From positions 186,001-250,000 of the forward strand of contig NZ_JAANOQ010000004.1 of NCBI RefSeq assembly GCF_011305415.1: 64,000 bases of DNA. Reading direction: 5' to 3'. The stretch's first letter is position 1. Every line of letters begins with the position of its first letter. Source of the stretch: Flavobacterium bernardetii. GTDB taxonomy: Bacteria; Bacteroidota; Bacteroidia; Flavobacteriales; Flavobacteriaceae. The notes beneath the pieces were generated by a model. It searched no databases and was not told the origin of the DNA. It was given only the letters and a program-made list of their open reading frames with translations. A program made the translations under genes and the position numbers. Shown piece by piece: positions 27,006 to 35,848 of the stretch.

Positions 27006-28109
27006 TTATCTTCTAAAAATACCTAAATCCACTTTTACAGAAAATACATTCGAATATAAAGCAGCACTTTGGTTACCTAAATCAGTTAAAGCATAATCGA
27101 CTTGAATGCCTTTGTATTTGAAACCTAAACCAATATTTGGTTGGAAACTAACTTTACTTGTATTGTCAATTTGTGTAATCTGTTGAAAATTTCCAACTCC
27201 AGCACGTAAGAAAGCCAAATCGATATAGCCGAATTCAAAACCAACTGCCGGATTAATACTGGCTACACTAGTTGAAATAATATCATTGGTTTCAGCAAAT
27301 TCTATGTTTAAATTCGCTGCAGTTGTTAAGGTATAGTCGTAATGAAACTCGAATTTTTTTGACAGTCCAAATTGTGCTTTTGGTAAGGTAATTTCGCTCG
27401 TTTCAGGTAATTCCTGATTTTCACCTGGAACGGCATTTTTAATTTTTTCGTATTCTTCTTCGTTAATGCTCCAAGTGTTGTAAGTCGTAGTAATATCTCG
27501 TAACATTAATCCGAATTTCCAATCGTTTTTGTTTTGAAATTGCAAACCTAAATCGAATCCAAATCCCCAAGAAGAAGCAAAATCTCCAATAATTCTTCGG
27601 ATTACTTTCGCATTTACACCATAATTGAAGCCTTCTAAAGGTAATTTTCTAGCGTAAGAAAAAGTAACACCATAATCAGCAGTAGAAAAAAGAGAGATTC
27701 TGTTGTAATCTATGTTTCCTTCGCTGTCAATTAATTCTGTAGTATTCAAAATGTCATCCACTCCAAAACGGATTAGGGAAAGTCCCCAAGCACTTCTGTC
27801 GTCAATAGGCATCGCAAAAGCGGCGTAATCATATTGCGCAATATTGGCAAAATAATTCGCGTGCATTAAAGCAATTTGTTTGTCCTCTAATTGCAAAATT
27901 CCTGCTGGATTCCAATATCCAGAATTTACATCGGCAGTTTGTGCGGTTACGGCATTACTCATTCCTAACGCAGCAGCATCAACTCCAATGTTTAAAAATT
28001 CGTTGGAATATTTACGAACAGTTTGTGCCGAAATTGACGTAGTAGCCAATATGACAAATAAAAATAGTATCTTCTTCAAAGCAAATTTAATTCTCACAAC
28101 AAATATCAT
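27006..28109 (-). CDS. PorV-like outer-membrane beta-barrel (PorV2-type, T9SS-associated)
   Basis: A 367-residue protein; a signal peptide ends near SISAQ. The start of the mature part (SNEFLNIGVDAAALGMSNAV, then DVNSGYWNPAG) is the hallmark of the PorV/FadL-like family of T9SS outer-membrane proteins. The rest alternates short strands (GYIDLAFLRAGVG, IGLGFKYKGIQVDYAL), and the C-terminus ends in an aromatic-rich strand. PorV binds T9SS cargo at the translocon; PorV-like paralogues (PorV2) are common but their role is unproved. The position beside pssA is divergent with 84 bp between. Given several T9SS cargo genes in the window, a secretion-related role is plausible. Confidence 0.75.
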   Translation of the reverse strand: MIFVVRIKFALKKILFLFVILATTSISAQTVRKYSNEFLNIGVDAAALGMSNAVTAQTADVNSGYWNPAGILQLEDKQIALMHANYFANIAQYDYAAFAMPIDDRSAWGLSLIRFGVDDILNTTELIDSEGNIDYNRISLFSTADYGVTFSYARKLPLEGFNYGVNAKVIRRIIGDFASSWGFGFDLGLQFQNKNDWKFGLMLRDITTTYNTWSINEEEYEKIKNAVPGENQELPETSEITLPKAQFGLSKKFEFHYDYTLTTAANLNIEFAETNDIISTSVASINPAVGFEFGYIDLAFLRAGVGNFQQITQIDNTSKVSFQPNIGLGFKYKGIQVDYALTDLGNQSAALYSNVFSVKVDLGIFRR

Positions 28110-28151
28110 AATTTCTTACTTAATAAACTCAAATTCTTTCATTTTATTGTT

Positions 28152-28159
28152 TACATTTG
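28152..28159 (+). promoter_or_regulatory. Candidate -7 promoter box of pssA (TACATTTG)
   Basis: TACATTTG matches the -7 consensus and lies 34 bp before the pssA ATG, in the 84-bp divergent region shared with the PorV-like gene. Confidence 0.45.
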
Positions 28160-28193
28160 CTTTGAAATTTATTAAATCTAAGAGTTTTATATA

Positions 28194-28937
28194 ATGAATA
28201 TTAAAAAACACATACCTAACGTAATTACTTTGTTGAATTTGTTTGCTGGTTTATGCGCTTTAATTCATGCATTTAATGGAAATTACAGAGAAGCTTTTTC
28301 TTTGGTTTGTTTAGGGATTTTCTTCGATTTTTGGGATGGTTTTTTTGCCAGAATTTGGAAAGTTCAAAGTCCTATTGGCTTACAATTAGATTCTTTAGCA
28401 GATATGGTTACCAGTGGTGTTGTACCAGGTTTGGTGATGTATAAAATGTTAGGTGATATTCAGGAAAATCAATCACAATATAATTTAACGGAAGACACAT
28501 ATTATATGGGTGTGGTGCCGTATTTAGGTTTCCTAATTACATTAGCTTCTTGCTATAGATTGGCGAAATTTAATGTAGATACACGTCAAACCGATTCGTT
28601 TATTGGTTTGCCAACTCCAGCGAATGCCTTATTAATCATGAGTATTCCTATGATTCAGTTTCAATATACTGATGTAGATTTTGTGATTGATACTTTAAGT
28701 AATCCATATGTTTTAGTTGGGATTACGGTTTTAAGTTCTTATTTATTGAATGCAGAAATTCCTTTATTCTCTTTAAAAGTGAAGAGTTTTAGTTGGGAAA
28801 AATATAAAATGCAAGTGGTGTTTTTAATTCTTTCTGTAGTTTTAATCGCCTTATTTGAATTCATTGCGATTCCAATTATCATTCTATTATACGTGCTTTT
28901 ATCGGTTGTAAATAATACGTTTCTTAAGAAAGTTTAA
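28194..28937 (+). CDS. pssA: CDP-diacylglycerol-serine O-phosphatidyltransferase
   Basis: A 247-residue integral membrane enzyme of the CDP-alcohol phosphatidyltransferase family. The signature DG-x2-AR-x8-G-x3-D-x3-D is present from DFWDGFFARIWK through GLQLDSLADMVTSG (residues ~43-72). About eight membrane helices follow. It joins serine to CDP-diacylglycerol to make phosphatidylserine, the precursor of phosphatidylethanolamine. Length and motifs match PssA rather than PgsA. The stop codon overlaps the start of the lysozyme-like gene (TAATG). Confidence 0.9.
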   Translation: MNIKKHIPNVITLLNLFAGLCALIHAFNGNYREAFSLVCLGIFFDFWDGFFARIWKVQSPIGLQLDSLADMVTSGVVPGLVMYKMLGDIQENQSQYNLTEDTYYMGVVPYLGFLITLASCYRLAKFNVDTRQTDSFIGLPTPANALLIMSIPMIQFQYTDVDFVIDTLSNPYVLVGITVLSSYLLNAEIPLFSLKVKSFSWEKYKMQVVFLILSVVLIALFEFIAIPIIILLYVLLSVVNNTFLKKV

Positions 28938-29782
28938 TGGCAGCAACCAGAAGAAAATATCCTTCTAAAAGTAAAAAACAAACCTTAATTAGTCCGAAAT
29001 CCGTAAAATGGATTATTGGACTTTTTTTGTTATTGTGTACGATTATTTTTGTGTATCAGAAAAAAGATGCGGTTTTATATTATTTAGGATTTAAAATCAA
29101 AAATACGGAACTAACTGCGAATCAAAGAAAATTAGAAGATAAGCGTATTAACGACATTGTTGGTAATCACAAAGGTAAAATTTTTGGAATTGATGTTTCT
29201 CAATATCAAGGCACCATTGATTGGGATAATGTAGAAGCCATTGAAGAACAATTTGAATTGAAATTTGTAATTGTTCGTGCTACAGCTGGAAGCAATAAAA
29301 TCGATTTGAAATTCAAGAAAAACTGGCGAAATTTAACGGAATCTATGTACATTCAAGGTGCGTATCATTATTACCGTCCGGATGAAAATTCTACAGATCA
29401 AGCCAATAATTTTATTTCAACTGTAAAATTGCGAAAAGGACATTTACCGCCGATTTTAGATATCGAAAAAATGCCAAAAGGACAATCAATGGACAAACTG
29501 AAAGAAGGTTTGCAAAATTGGCTTACCATCGTAGAAAAACATTACGGAGTGAAACCGATAATATACACTGGTGAAAAATATTATGAAGATTTTTTACAAG
29601 AAGATTTTCCAGGTTATCAATTTTGGATAGCCAATTATAATCCGTGGAAAGAAAAAATTAAAGCCGATTATTTAATGTGGCAATTCACAGAAAAAGCTAA
29701 ACTTCACGGTATTGATGAATTGGTTGATGTAAATGTTTTCAACGGAAACGTAGATGATTTAAAAAAAGTGTGTATAAAATAG
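28937..29782 (+). CDS. Glycoside hydrolase family 25 (lysozyme-like)
   Basis: A 281-residue protein with one N-terminal membrane segment (~residues 23-42) and an extracytoplasmic GH25 domain (~77-280). Recognisable are GIDVSQYQGTIDW at the start, the strand FVIVRATAGS, YHYYRP, and the catalytic DxE in ILDIEKMP, followed by PIIYTGEKYYEDFL and YLMWQF. GH25 enzymes cut the N-acetylmuramic acid to N-acetylglucosamine bond of peptidoglycan. As a membrane-anchored form it probably remodels the cell's own wall. Translational coupling to pssA by a 1-bp overlap suggests co-expression with membrane growth. Confidence 0.9.
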   Translation: MAATRRKYPSKSKKQTLISPKSVKWIIGLFLLLCTIIFVYQKKDAVLYYLGFKIKNTELTANQRKLEDKRINDIVGNHKGKIFGIDVSQYQGTIDWDNVEAIEEQFELKFVIVRATAGSNKIDLKFKKNWRNLTESMYIQGAYHYYRPDENSTDQANNFISTVKLRKGHLPPILDIEKMPKGQSMDKLKEGLQNWLTIVEKHYGVKPIIYTGEKYYEDFLQEDFPGYQFWIANYNPWKEKIKADYLMWQFTEKAKLHGIDELVDVNVFNGNVDDLKKVCIK

Positions 29783-30046
29783 GTACGCGGATGACGCGGA
29801 TTTGAATCGATTTACACAGGTTTTTAATCTTTACTTTTGCTTAAATTTGTATAAAGAAAAGATTCTTTCTACTTCTTAATGAGGAACTAAACACAATCTT
29901 GTCTCCCGAAACTTCGGGACTCAAACAAACAACTTCTTCAATTTTGATACTATAACTCAGCAAAAATCTATTTAAATTTATTTTAGTTAAGATTCAATCT
30001 TCTCAAAATAAGCACAAATACTATGTGTCTATGTGTTTTAAAAATA
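29783..30046. other. Intergenic stretch with repeat-like motifs
   Basis: A 264-bp gap without a gene. It contains a GCGGAT-rich stretch at 29786-29801 resembling the one at 26932-26960, a short hairpin TCCCGA/TCGGGA at 29903-29919 that may act as a weak terminator, and one copy of the 23-bp repeat described at 30021-30043. Confidence 0.45.
30021..30043. repeat. 23-bp direct repeat, copy 1
   Basis: CTATGTGTCTATGTGTTTTA plus AAA, identical to 30396-30418. It lies 3 bp after the stop of the minus-strand DUF5808 gene. A related copy in opposite orientation, one base different over 18, is at 30292-30309. Confidence 0.85.
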
Positions 30047-30274
30047 TTAAAATATCTGTTTTCTATAAACAAAAACTAAAATCATAGCAAAACTCACAAA
30101 AAATGCACCAATAGATTTTGGATTCGCGAAATTTATTGTCCAACCCATCCAGGCTACTCTTTTTGGTGGAAATAATCTTTCGTCTTCTTTGTTGTAATAA
30201 AATATTCCGCCACATTTCCAGTTGTTCGGATCTTTATGCCAAGCTTCTAATTGTTCTTTTGATGGGTTTTTCAT
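30047..30274 (-). CDS. DUF5808 small membrane protein
   Basis: A 75-residue protein. The N-terminal half has the DUF5808 pattern: DPNNWKCGGIFYYNKEDERL followed by FPPKRVAWMGWTINFANP. One membrane helix closes the C-terminus (SIGAFFVSFAMILVFVYR). Function unknown. It is flanked on both sides by copies of a short repeat and has no obvious operon partner. Confidence 0.8.
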   Translation of the reverse strand: MKNPSKEQLEAWHKDPNNWKCGGIFYYNKEDERLFPPKRVAWMGWTINFANPKSIGAFFVSFAMILVFVYRKQIF

Positions 30275-30291
30275 ATTCGGTTTGCGAAGTT

Positions 30292-30309
30292 AAACACATA
30301 GTCACATAG
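30292..30309. repeat. Inverted, one-mismatch copy of the 23-bp repeat
   Basis: AAACACATAGTCACATAG is the reverse complement, with one change, of the first 18 bases of the repeat at 30021 and 30396. It lies 18 bp upstream of the DUF5808 start codon. Confidence 0.6.
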
Positions 30310-30395
30310 ATTTTTAAAGTTATTTTATTTAAAATAGAAAACATAGTTATGTGAACTAATTTAAGCGAAGCGTCTGCAATCTATGATGCAAAATT

Positions 30396-30418
30396 CTATG
30401 TGTCTATGTGTTTTAAAA
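30396..30418. repeat. 23-bp direct repeat, copy 2
   Basis: Identical to 30021-30043, and again only 1 bp from a minus-strand stop codon, here that of lptB. The position just after two genes suggests a role as a 3'-end element. Confidence 0.85.
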
Positions 30419-30419
30419 T

Positions 30420-31190
30420 TTATATATCTAACTCAATTTCTTTTGGAGCATTGAAATCGATTTTTGTTTTTCTTAATTCGAAATTCTGACCTAAATATAC
30501 TCTTCTAACCATTTCGTCTTCAACTAATTCTTCTGGTTTTCCAGCTTTTAGAATTCCACCTTCAAACATTAAGTAAGTTTTGTCGGTAATTGCTAAAGTT
30601 TCTTGTACGTTATGGTCGGTAATTAAAATTCCGATGTTTTTGTTTTTCAATTGTGCTACAATTCTTTGAATGTCTTCAACCGCAACTGGGTCAACTCCGG
30701 CAAAAGGTTCGTCTAATAAAATGAATTTCGGATCGGTAGCCAAACAACGCGCAATTTCAGTTCTTCTTCGTTCACCACCCGATAATAAATCACCACGATT
30801 AGTACGAATATGACCTAAAGAAAACTCTTCAATTAAGCTTTCCATTTTAGCTTCTTGCTCAGCTTTTGTAAGATTTGTTAATTGTAAAACCGACAAAATA
30901 TTGTCTTCGATACTCAATTTTCTAAAAACTGAAGCTTCTTGCGCCAAATATCCAATTCCGTTTTGTGCACGTTTGTACATCGGAAAATCGGTAATATTCA
31001 TATCGTCTAAATAAATATTTCCAGAATTTGGTTTAACCAAACCTACAATCATGTAAAAAGAAGTTGTTTTTCCAGCTCCATTCGGACCTAATAAACCAAC
31101 AATTTCTCCTTGATTTACTTCTACTGAAATTCCTTTTACAACACTTCTTTTCTTGTATGTTTTGACTAAATTTTCGGCTCTTAATTTCAT
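30420..31190 (-). CDS. lptB: LPS export ABC transporter ATPase LptB
   Basis: A 256-residue cytoplasmic ATPase: Walker [10 protein letters not shown] (~35-43), Q-loop [13 protein letters not shown] (the QEASVFR form is diagnostic of LptB), signature [13 protein letters not shown], Walker [21 protein letters not shown] and H-loop ITDHNVQET. LptB powers extraction of LPS from the inner membrane together with LptFG, which are not in the window. The C-terminal 15 residues extend slightly past the usual end. On the same strand, the kdsD-tatC operon lies 134 bp upstream. Confidence 0.95.
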   Translation of the reverse strand: MKLRAENLVKTYKKRSVVKGISVEVNQGEIVGLLGPNGAGKTTSFYMIVGLVKPNSGNIYLDDMNITDFPMYKRAQNGIGYLAQEASVFRKLSIEDNILSVLQLTNLTKAEQEAKMESLIEEFSLGHIRTNRGDLLSGGERRRTEIARCLATDPKFILLDEPFAGVDPVAVEDIQRIVAQLKNKNIGILITDHNVQETLAITDKTYLMFEGGILKAGKPEELVEDEMVRRVYLGQNFELRKTKIDFNAPKEIELDI

Positions 31191-31209
31191 GTTTTTTAAT
31201 ATGTCAATT

Positions 31210-31335
31210 GGTCAATTCGGCAATGTGCCAATGTTTCAATATTTTGTAAAAATATTAAATTTATTTGAAGTTGAAATTTTATTATTATTAGTTTAACTTT
31301 TCGAATAATTGGCACATTGGCTAATTATTTAATTG
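31210..31335. repeat. Imperfect inverted repeat between lptB and the AhpD-like gene
   Basis: The sequence around 31221-31235 (GGCAATGTGCCAATG) is nearly the reverse complement of the sequence around 31309-31325 (TTGGCACATTGGCTAAT). It flanks an A+T-rich centre and extends to the end of the gene at 31325. It may be a terminator-like or REP-like intergenic repeat. Confidence 0.4.
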
Positions 31336-31678
31336 GCTCATTCTCTAAAGCTTCCCAAAATTCGTAAGCTCTACGTAAATGTGGAATCACAATCGTACCA
31401 CCAACTAAAGTCGCAATACTCATCGCTTCCATCATTTCGGTTCTGTTTACTCCGTTTTTGTAAGCTGTTTCTAAATGGTATTTGATACAATCATCGCAAC
31501 GTAAAACAGCTGAAGCTACTAAGCCCAATAATTCTTTTGTTTTCACATCTAGCGCACCTTCCATGTAGGTGTTGGTGTCTAAATTGAAGATTCTTTTGAT
31601 TACTTTATTGTCATCGGCTAATAATTTTTCGTTCATTTTAGCACGATAGTCGTTGAATTCTTTAATTAAATCGCTCAT
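31325..31678 (-). CDS. Carboxymuconolactone decarboxylase/AhpD-family protein
   Basis: A 117-residue helical protein of the AhpD/CMD family. The conserved CxxC and following His are in RCDDCIKYHLETAYKNG (residues ~64-80), followed by the helix NRTEMMEAMSIATLVGGT. The CxxC points to the peroxidase-reductase AhpD branch rather than the lactone decarboxylase, so a redox role is more likely. Its start overlaps the tatC stop (TAATG), making it the last gene of a kdsD-tatC-AhpD operon. Confidence 0.88.
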   Translation of the reverse strand: MSDLIKEFNDYRAKMNEKLLADDNKVIKRIFNLDTNTYMEGALDVKTKELLGLVASAVLRCDDCIKYHLETAYKNGVNRTEMMEAMSIATLVGGTIVIPHLRRAYEFWEALENEPIK

Positions 31679-32508
31679 TACGTAGTGGTTATTTTTTTGT
31701 TGTTTTTGTTATTTATGAAAGCACTAATAAAAATACTAATTTCAAATAATATCACTAGTGGAATAGTTACTATAACTTGACTAATTACATCAGGCGGTGT
31801 TACAATCGCTGCAATAATTAGGATAATTACATAGGCCCATTTTCTATATTCTCTTAAAAATGCGGGTGTGACTAATCCTAAAGAAGATAAGAAATAGATG
31901 ATAATTGGTAATTCGAAAACCAAACCAGTCGCTAATGTTGTGGTTTTTACAGTTCCTATGTACGAATTCACATTAATGTCATTTTTAATCACATCGGAAA
32001 CAGAGAATGTAGATAAAAAGTTTAACGATAAAGGTGTTAAAACAAAATACCCAAAACCGACTCCTAAAAAGAATAAAAACGATGAAATTACGATAAATTT
32101 CACGGCATTTCTTTTTTCTTTTTTATATAAAGCTGGACTAATAAAATTCCAAAATTGTAATAAAATATATGGGAAACTAATGATAAATCCTGCCGTAACA
32201 CACGTCCAAACTAACAAGGAAATTTGACCTTCAATTTCTGTATTTTGGATACTGAAATTTAAAGTAGCATCACAAAAACTTTTATCTAAATCGTATTTGG
32301 TTGCTAAATCACAGAAAAATTGATAGGTAATAAAATCACCTTTCATTGGTCCGAAAATAATCGTTTTAAAAATGAAATCACTAAAGTACCAAGCAACTGT
32401 TGCGCTGATTAATATAGCTGCCGAACTTCTTACTAATAACCATCTCAATTCTTCAAGATGATCTAAAAAAGTCATTTCGTTAATGTTCTTTTTATTCTTT
32501 TTTGCCAT
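31678..32508 (-). CDS. tatC: Sec-independent (Tat) protein translocase subunit TatC
   Basis: A 276-residue protein with six membrane helices. The N-terminus MTFLDHLEELRWLLVRS carries the conserved LEELR signal-peptide-binding motif; other hallmarks are FISPALYKKEKR, FGYFVLTPLSLNFL and the last segment with ITPPDVISQ. TatC recognises twin-arginine signals and exports folded proteins; TatA/B are not in the window. It overlaps both neighbours by one base (TAATG at each junction). Confidence 0.95.
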   Translation of the reverse strand: MAKKNKKNINEMTFLDHLEELRWLLVRSSAAILISATVAWYFSDFIFKTIIFGPMKGDFITYQFFCDLATKYDLDKSFCDATLNFSIQNTEIEGQISLLVWTCVTAGFIISFPYILLQFWNFISPALYKKEKRNAVKFIVISSFLFFLGVGFGYFVLTPLSLNFLSTFSVSDVIKNDINVNSYIGTVKTTTLATGLVFELPIIIYFLSSLGLVTPAFLREYRKWAYVIILIIAAIVTPPDVISQVIVTIPLVILFEISIFISAFINNKNNKKITTT

Positions 32509-33473
32509 TATACAATTCCTTCTTTTAAAATATCGTGTAAATGCAACACGCCTTTGTATGTTCCATTATCAATCACCATCAATTGTGTAATTTTATAATC
32601 TTCCAAAACGTCTAAAGCTTCTGAAACTAATACCGTAGAAGCAATTGATTTTGGATTTTTTGTCATAATATCTTTCGCAGTTAAATCAGAAAAAGTTTCT
32701 CTATCCGTCAACATTCTTCTAATATCTCCATCGGTAATAATTCCAATTACCACATCGTTTTCAATAACAGCTGTAACTCCTAAACGTTTTTCTGAAATTT
32801 CCATAATCACTTTTTTGATAGAAGCGTCTGGAGCAACTTGAGGTGCGTGCGTATTGTCTAACATGTCTTTCACGCGCAACAATAATTTTTTACCTAAAGC
32901 ACCACCTGGATGGTATTTGGCAAAATCTTCCGCTTGAAAATTTCTCAATTTCATCAAACAAACGGCAATCGCATCGCCTAAAACTAATTGTGCGGTCGTG
33001 CTGTTTGTTGGAGCTAAACCAAGTGGACAACTTTCTTCATCAATATGAGCATGCAAAACTAAATCAGAAGAAGTGGCTAAAAATGAGGTTGGATTAGCAG
33101 TCATTCCAATTAATGTCGTGCCGAAATTTTTAATAATCGGGGCTAAAACTTTAATTTCAGGACTGTTACCGCTTTTAGAAATACAAAGTACTAAATCGCC
33201 ACTTTGAATCATACCTAAATCGCCGTGAATCGCTTCTGCGGCGTGTAAAAATATCGATGGAGTTCCAGTTGAATTTAATGTTGCAACAATTTTTTGTGCG
33301 ATTATGGCGCTTTTTCCAATTCCTGTAACTACTAATCTTCCTTTCGATTCGAAAATAAGTTGTACGGTTTTAGCAAAATCATCGGTAAGATAATTTGTGA
33401 GTTTTTGAATACTTTCGCTTTGTGAAAGTATGGATTGCTTTGCGTTTTCTAGGATAGTTTGTGTTGTATTCAA
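32508..33473 (-). CDS. kdsD: D-arabinose-5-phosphate isomerase (KdsD/KpsF)
   Basis: A 321-residue enzyme. I take the TTG at 33473 as start (MNTTQTILENAK), because it gives the family length of about 320; the frame remains open for 22 more codons upstream. A SIS domain (~30-180) with VVTGIGKSAIIAQ and SGNSPE, and two CBS domains (~205-321) with TDGDIRRML complete the family architecture. It converts ribulose 5-phosphate to arabinose 5-phosphate, the first step to KDO of LPS. First gene of a coupled operon with tatC and an AhpD-like gene; recQ is divergent. Confidence 0.9.
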   Translation of the reverse strand: MNTTQTILENAKQSILSQSESIQKLTNYLTDDFAKTVQLIFESKGRLVVTGIGKSAIIAQKIVATLNSTGTPSIFLHAAEAIHGDLGMIQSGDLVLCISKSGNSPEIKVLAPIIKNFGTTLIGMTANPTSFLATSSDLVLHAHIDEESCPLGLAPTNSTTAQLVLGDAIAVCLMKLRNFQAEDFAKYHPGGALGKKLLLRVKDMLDNTHAPQVAPDASIKKVIMEISEKRLGVTAVIENDVVIGIITDGDIRRMLTDRETFSDLTAKDIMTKNPKSIASTVLVSEALDVLEDYKITQLMVIDNGTYKGVLHLHDILKEGIV

Positions 33474-33526
33474 AATTAAATGAATTATATTTTTGTTTTT
33501 AAAGAATAGTTGTATCTTTATAATTG

Positions 33527-33534
33527 CAAATTTA
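33527..33534 (-). promoter_or_regulatory. Candidate -7 promoter box of kdsD (TAAATTTG)
   Basis: TAAATTTG on the minus strand, 53 bp from the proposed TTG start of kdsD and inside its upstream open frame. If it is the promoter, the longer in-frame start cannot be used, which supports the start chosen. Confidence 0.4.
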
Positions 33535-33592
33535 GACAAAATTCAAATAATAATTGTCTAAAATTATTTGTTTTAAGTTCAACCCATTTTTT

Positions 33593-35788
33593 ATGACGGA
33601 ACAAAATATAGATTTATACAAAGAATTAAAAAAATACTTTGGATTTTCTCAATTTAAAGGATTACAAGAAAAAGTAGTTACGAGTATTATATCTGGTAAT
33701 AACACATTTGTTATTATGCCAACTGGTGGTGGTAAATCTTTATGTTACCAATTGCCTGCTTTGGTATTGGAAGGAACTGCAATTGTTGTTTCTCCACTTA
33801 TTGCGTTAATGAAAAATCAGGTTGATGCGATTAGAAGTATGGGTTCAGACGTTGGTGTGGCTCATGTTCTAAACTCGTCATTAAATAAAACAGAAGTCAA
33901 TCAGGTAAAAGCAGATATTTTATCTGGGAAAACCAAAATGCTTTATGTTGCTCCAGAATCTTTAACTAAAGAAGATTATATTCAGTTTTTAAAATCGGTC
34001 AAAATTTCTTTTGTGGCGATTGACGAAGCGCATTGTATTTCAGAATGGGGTCACGATTTCCGACCAGAATACAGAAACTTAAGAAGCATTATCAAACAAT
34101 TAGGTGATGTTCCAATTATTGGATTGACAGCAACAGCAACTCCAAAAGTGCAAGAAGATATCTTGAAAAACTTGGATATGCCAAATGCGAATACATTCAA
34201 AGCATCGTTTAATAGACCTAATTTATATTACGAAATACGCCCAAAAACGAAAAATGTTCAAGGCGATTTAATACGATTTATTAAGCAACACAAAGGAAAA
34301 TCTGGAGTGATTTATTGCTTAAGTCGAAAAAAAGTAGAAGAAATTGCACAGGTTTTACAAGTAAACGGAATTTCTGCCGTTCCTTATCATGCGGGTTTAG
34401 ATGCGAAAACACGAGCGAAACATCAAGATATGTTTTTGATGGAAGATGTAGATGTGGTGGTAGCAACTATTGCTTTCGGAATGGGAATTGACAAACCAGA
34501 TGTTCGTTTTGTAATTCATCACGATATTCCAAAATCTTTAGAAAGTTATTACCAAGAAACAGGAAGAGCCGGTAGAGATGATGGGGAAGGAATCTGTTTG
34601 GCTTACTATTCATACAAAGACATTGAAAAGTTAGAAAAATTCATGTCTGGTAAACCAATTGCTGAGCAAGAAATAGGCTATGCTTTACTACAAGAAGTGG
34701 TGGCTTACGCCGAAACATCAATGTCGAGAAGAAAATATTTATTGCATTATTTCGGAGAAGAATTCGATGAGGTAAACGGCGATGGTGCGGATATGGATGA
34801 TAATGTTAGAAATCCGAAAAAGAAAACAGAAGCACAAGATCAAATTGTTACATTGTTAGAAGTTATTAACGATACCAAACAATTATTTAAACCTAAAGAA
34901 GTTATTTTGGCTTTAGTTGGTAAAATTAACGCTATAATTAAAGCTCAAAAAATAGATACGCTTAAAACTTTCGGAAGTGGAAAAGACCACGATGAAAAAT
35001 ATTGGATGGCTTTAGTTCGTCAGATTTTAGTGGCGGGATTGATCTCAAAAGATATTGAAAGTTACGGTGTGTTAAAAGTTACCAAAGCTGGAAATGATTT
35101 TATCAAAAAGCCCTATTCATTTATGGTGGCGGAAGACCATGAGTTTAGTGAAGAAGAAGATGAAAATATTGTAGCTGCCGCAAAAGCAACAGGAACTGCA
35201 GACGAAGCTTTAATGGCAATGTTGAAAGATTTACGTAAAAAAGAAGCGAAGAAACATAATGTGCCTCCATTTGTAGTTTTCCAAGATCCATCTTTGGAAG
35301 ATATGGCACTGAAATATCCAATTTCAATTGATGAATTAAGTAATGTTCATGGTGTTGGAGAAGGAAAAGCGAAGAAATTCGGTAAACCATTTATCGAATT
35401 AATTTCAAGATATGTAGAAGATAACGATATCATTCGACCAGATGATTTAGTGGTGAAATCGACTGGTGCGAATTCAGCCAATAAATTATATATCATTCAA
35501 AATATTGATAGAAAATTAGCTTTAGACGATATAGCTTCCGCAAAAGGATTAAAGTTCGACGACTTATTAAAAGAAATGGAACAAATCGTGTTTTCTGGAA
35601 CGAAATTGAACATAAAATATTGGATTGACGATATCTTAGACGAAGACCAACAAGAAGAAATTCACGAATATTTCATGGAATCGGAATCAGATAGTATCGA
35701 AAAAGCCTTAAAAGAATTTGACGGCGATTACGATACAGAAGAACTTCGATTGATGCGAATTAAGTTTATCAGTGAAGTAGCTAATTAG
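33593..35788 (+). CDS. recQ: ATP-dependent DNA helicase RecQ
   Basis: A 731-residue helicase; the ATG at 33593 is chosen over an in-frame TTG 39 bp upstream. Motif I is MPTGGGKSLCYQLPAL (~43-58), motif II DEAH (~143), motif VI QETGRAGRD. The RQC region and an HRDC-like domain follow (~560-640, YPISIDELSNVHGVGEGKAK), then a ~100-residue acidic C-terminus. The four zinc-binding Cys of E. coli RecQ are missing: SMSRRKYLLHYFGEEF continues into VNGDGADMDDN. RecQ unwinds DNA in repair and recombination. It is divergent from kdsD. Confidence 0.95.
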   Translation: MTEQNIDLYKELKKYFGFSQFKGLQEKVVTSIISGNNTFVIMPTGGGKSLCYQLPALVLEGTAIVVSPLIALMKNQVDAIRSMGSDVGVAHVLNSSLNKTEVNQVKADILSGKTKMLYVAPESLTKEDYIQFLKSVKISFVAIDEAHCISEWGHDFRPEYRNLRSIIKQLGDVPIIGLTATATPKVQEDILKNLDMPNANTFKASFNRPNLYYEIRPKTKNVQGDLIRFIKQHKGKSGVIYCLSRKKVEEIAQVLQVNGISAVPYHAGLDAKTRAKHQDMFLMEDVDVVVATIAFGMGIDKPDVRFVIHHDIPKSLESYYQETGRAGRDDGEGICLAYYSYKDIEKLEKFMSGKPIAEQEIGYALLQEVVAYAETSMSRRKYLLHYFGEEFDEVNGDGADMDDNVRNPKKKTEAQDQIVTLLEVINDTKQLFKPKEVILALVGKINAIIKAQKIDTLKTFGSGKDHDEKYWMALVRQILVAGLISKDIESYGVLKVTKAGNDFIKKPYSFMVAEDHEFSEEEDENIVAAAKATGTADEALMAMLKDLRKKEAKKHNVPPFVVFQDPSLEDMALKYPISIDELSNVHGVGEGKAKKFGKPFIELISRYVEDNDIIRPDDLVVKSTGANSANKLYIIQNIDRKLALDDIASAKGLKFDDLLKEMEQIVFSGTKLNIKYWIDDILDEDQQEEIHEYFMESESDSIEKALKEFDGDYDTEELRLMRIKFISEVAN

Positions 35789-35800
35789 TAGTCTCAGTCA

Positions 35801-35848
35801 CAGTATTCACTATTCAGTTCTGTAAATTGTAACTGAATACTGGTTTTG
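35801..35848. terminator. Hairpin between convergent recQ and LytTR genes
   Basis: CAGTATTCA (35801-35809) pairs with TGAATACTG (35834-35842), with an alternative inner pairing CAGTT/AACTG, followed by GTTTTGTT. It ends recQ and probably also the LytTR gene from the other side. Confidence 0.55.

Noticed and set aside
33474..33539. Longer form of KdsD starting 66 bp upstream
   Set aside because: It would begin with TTG, add hydrophobic residues not typical of the family and overlap the candidate promoter.
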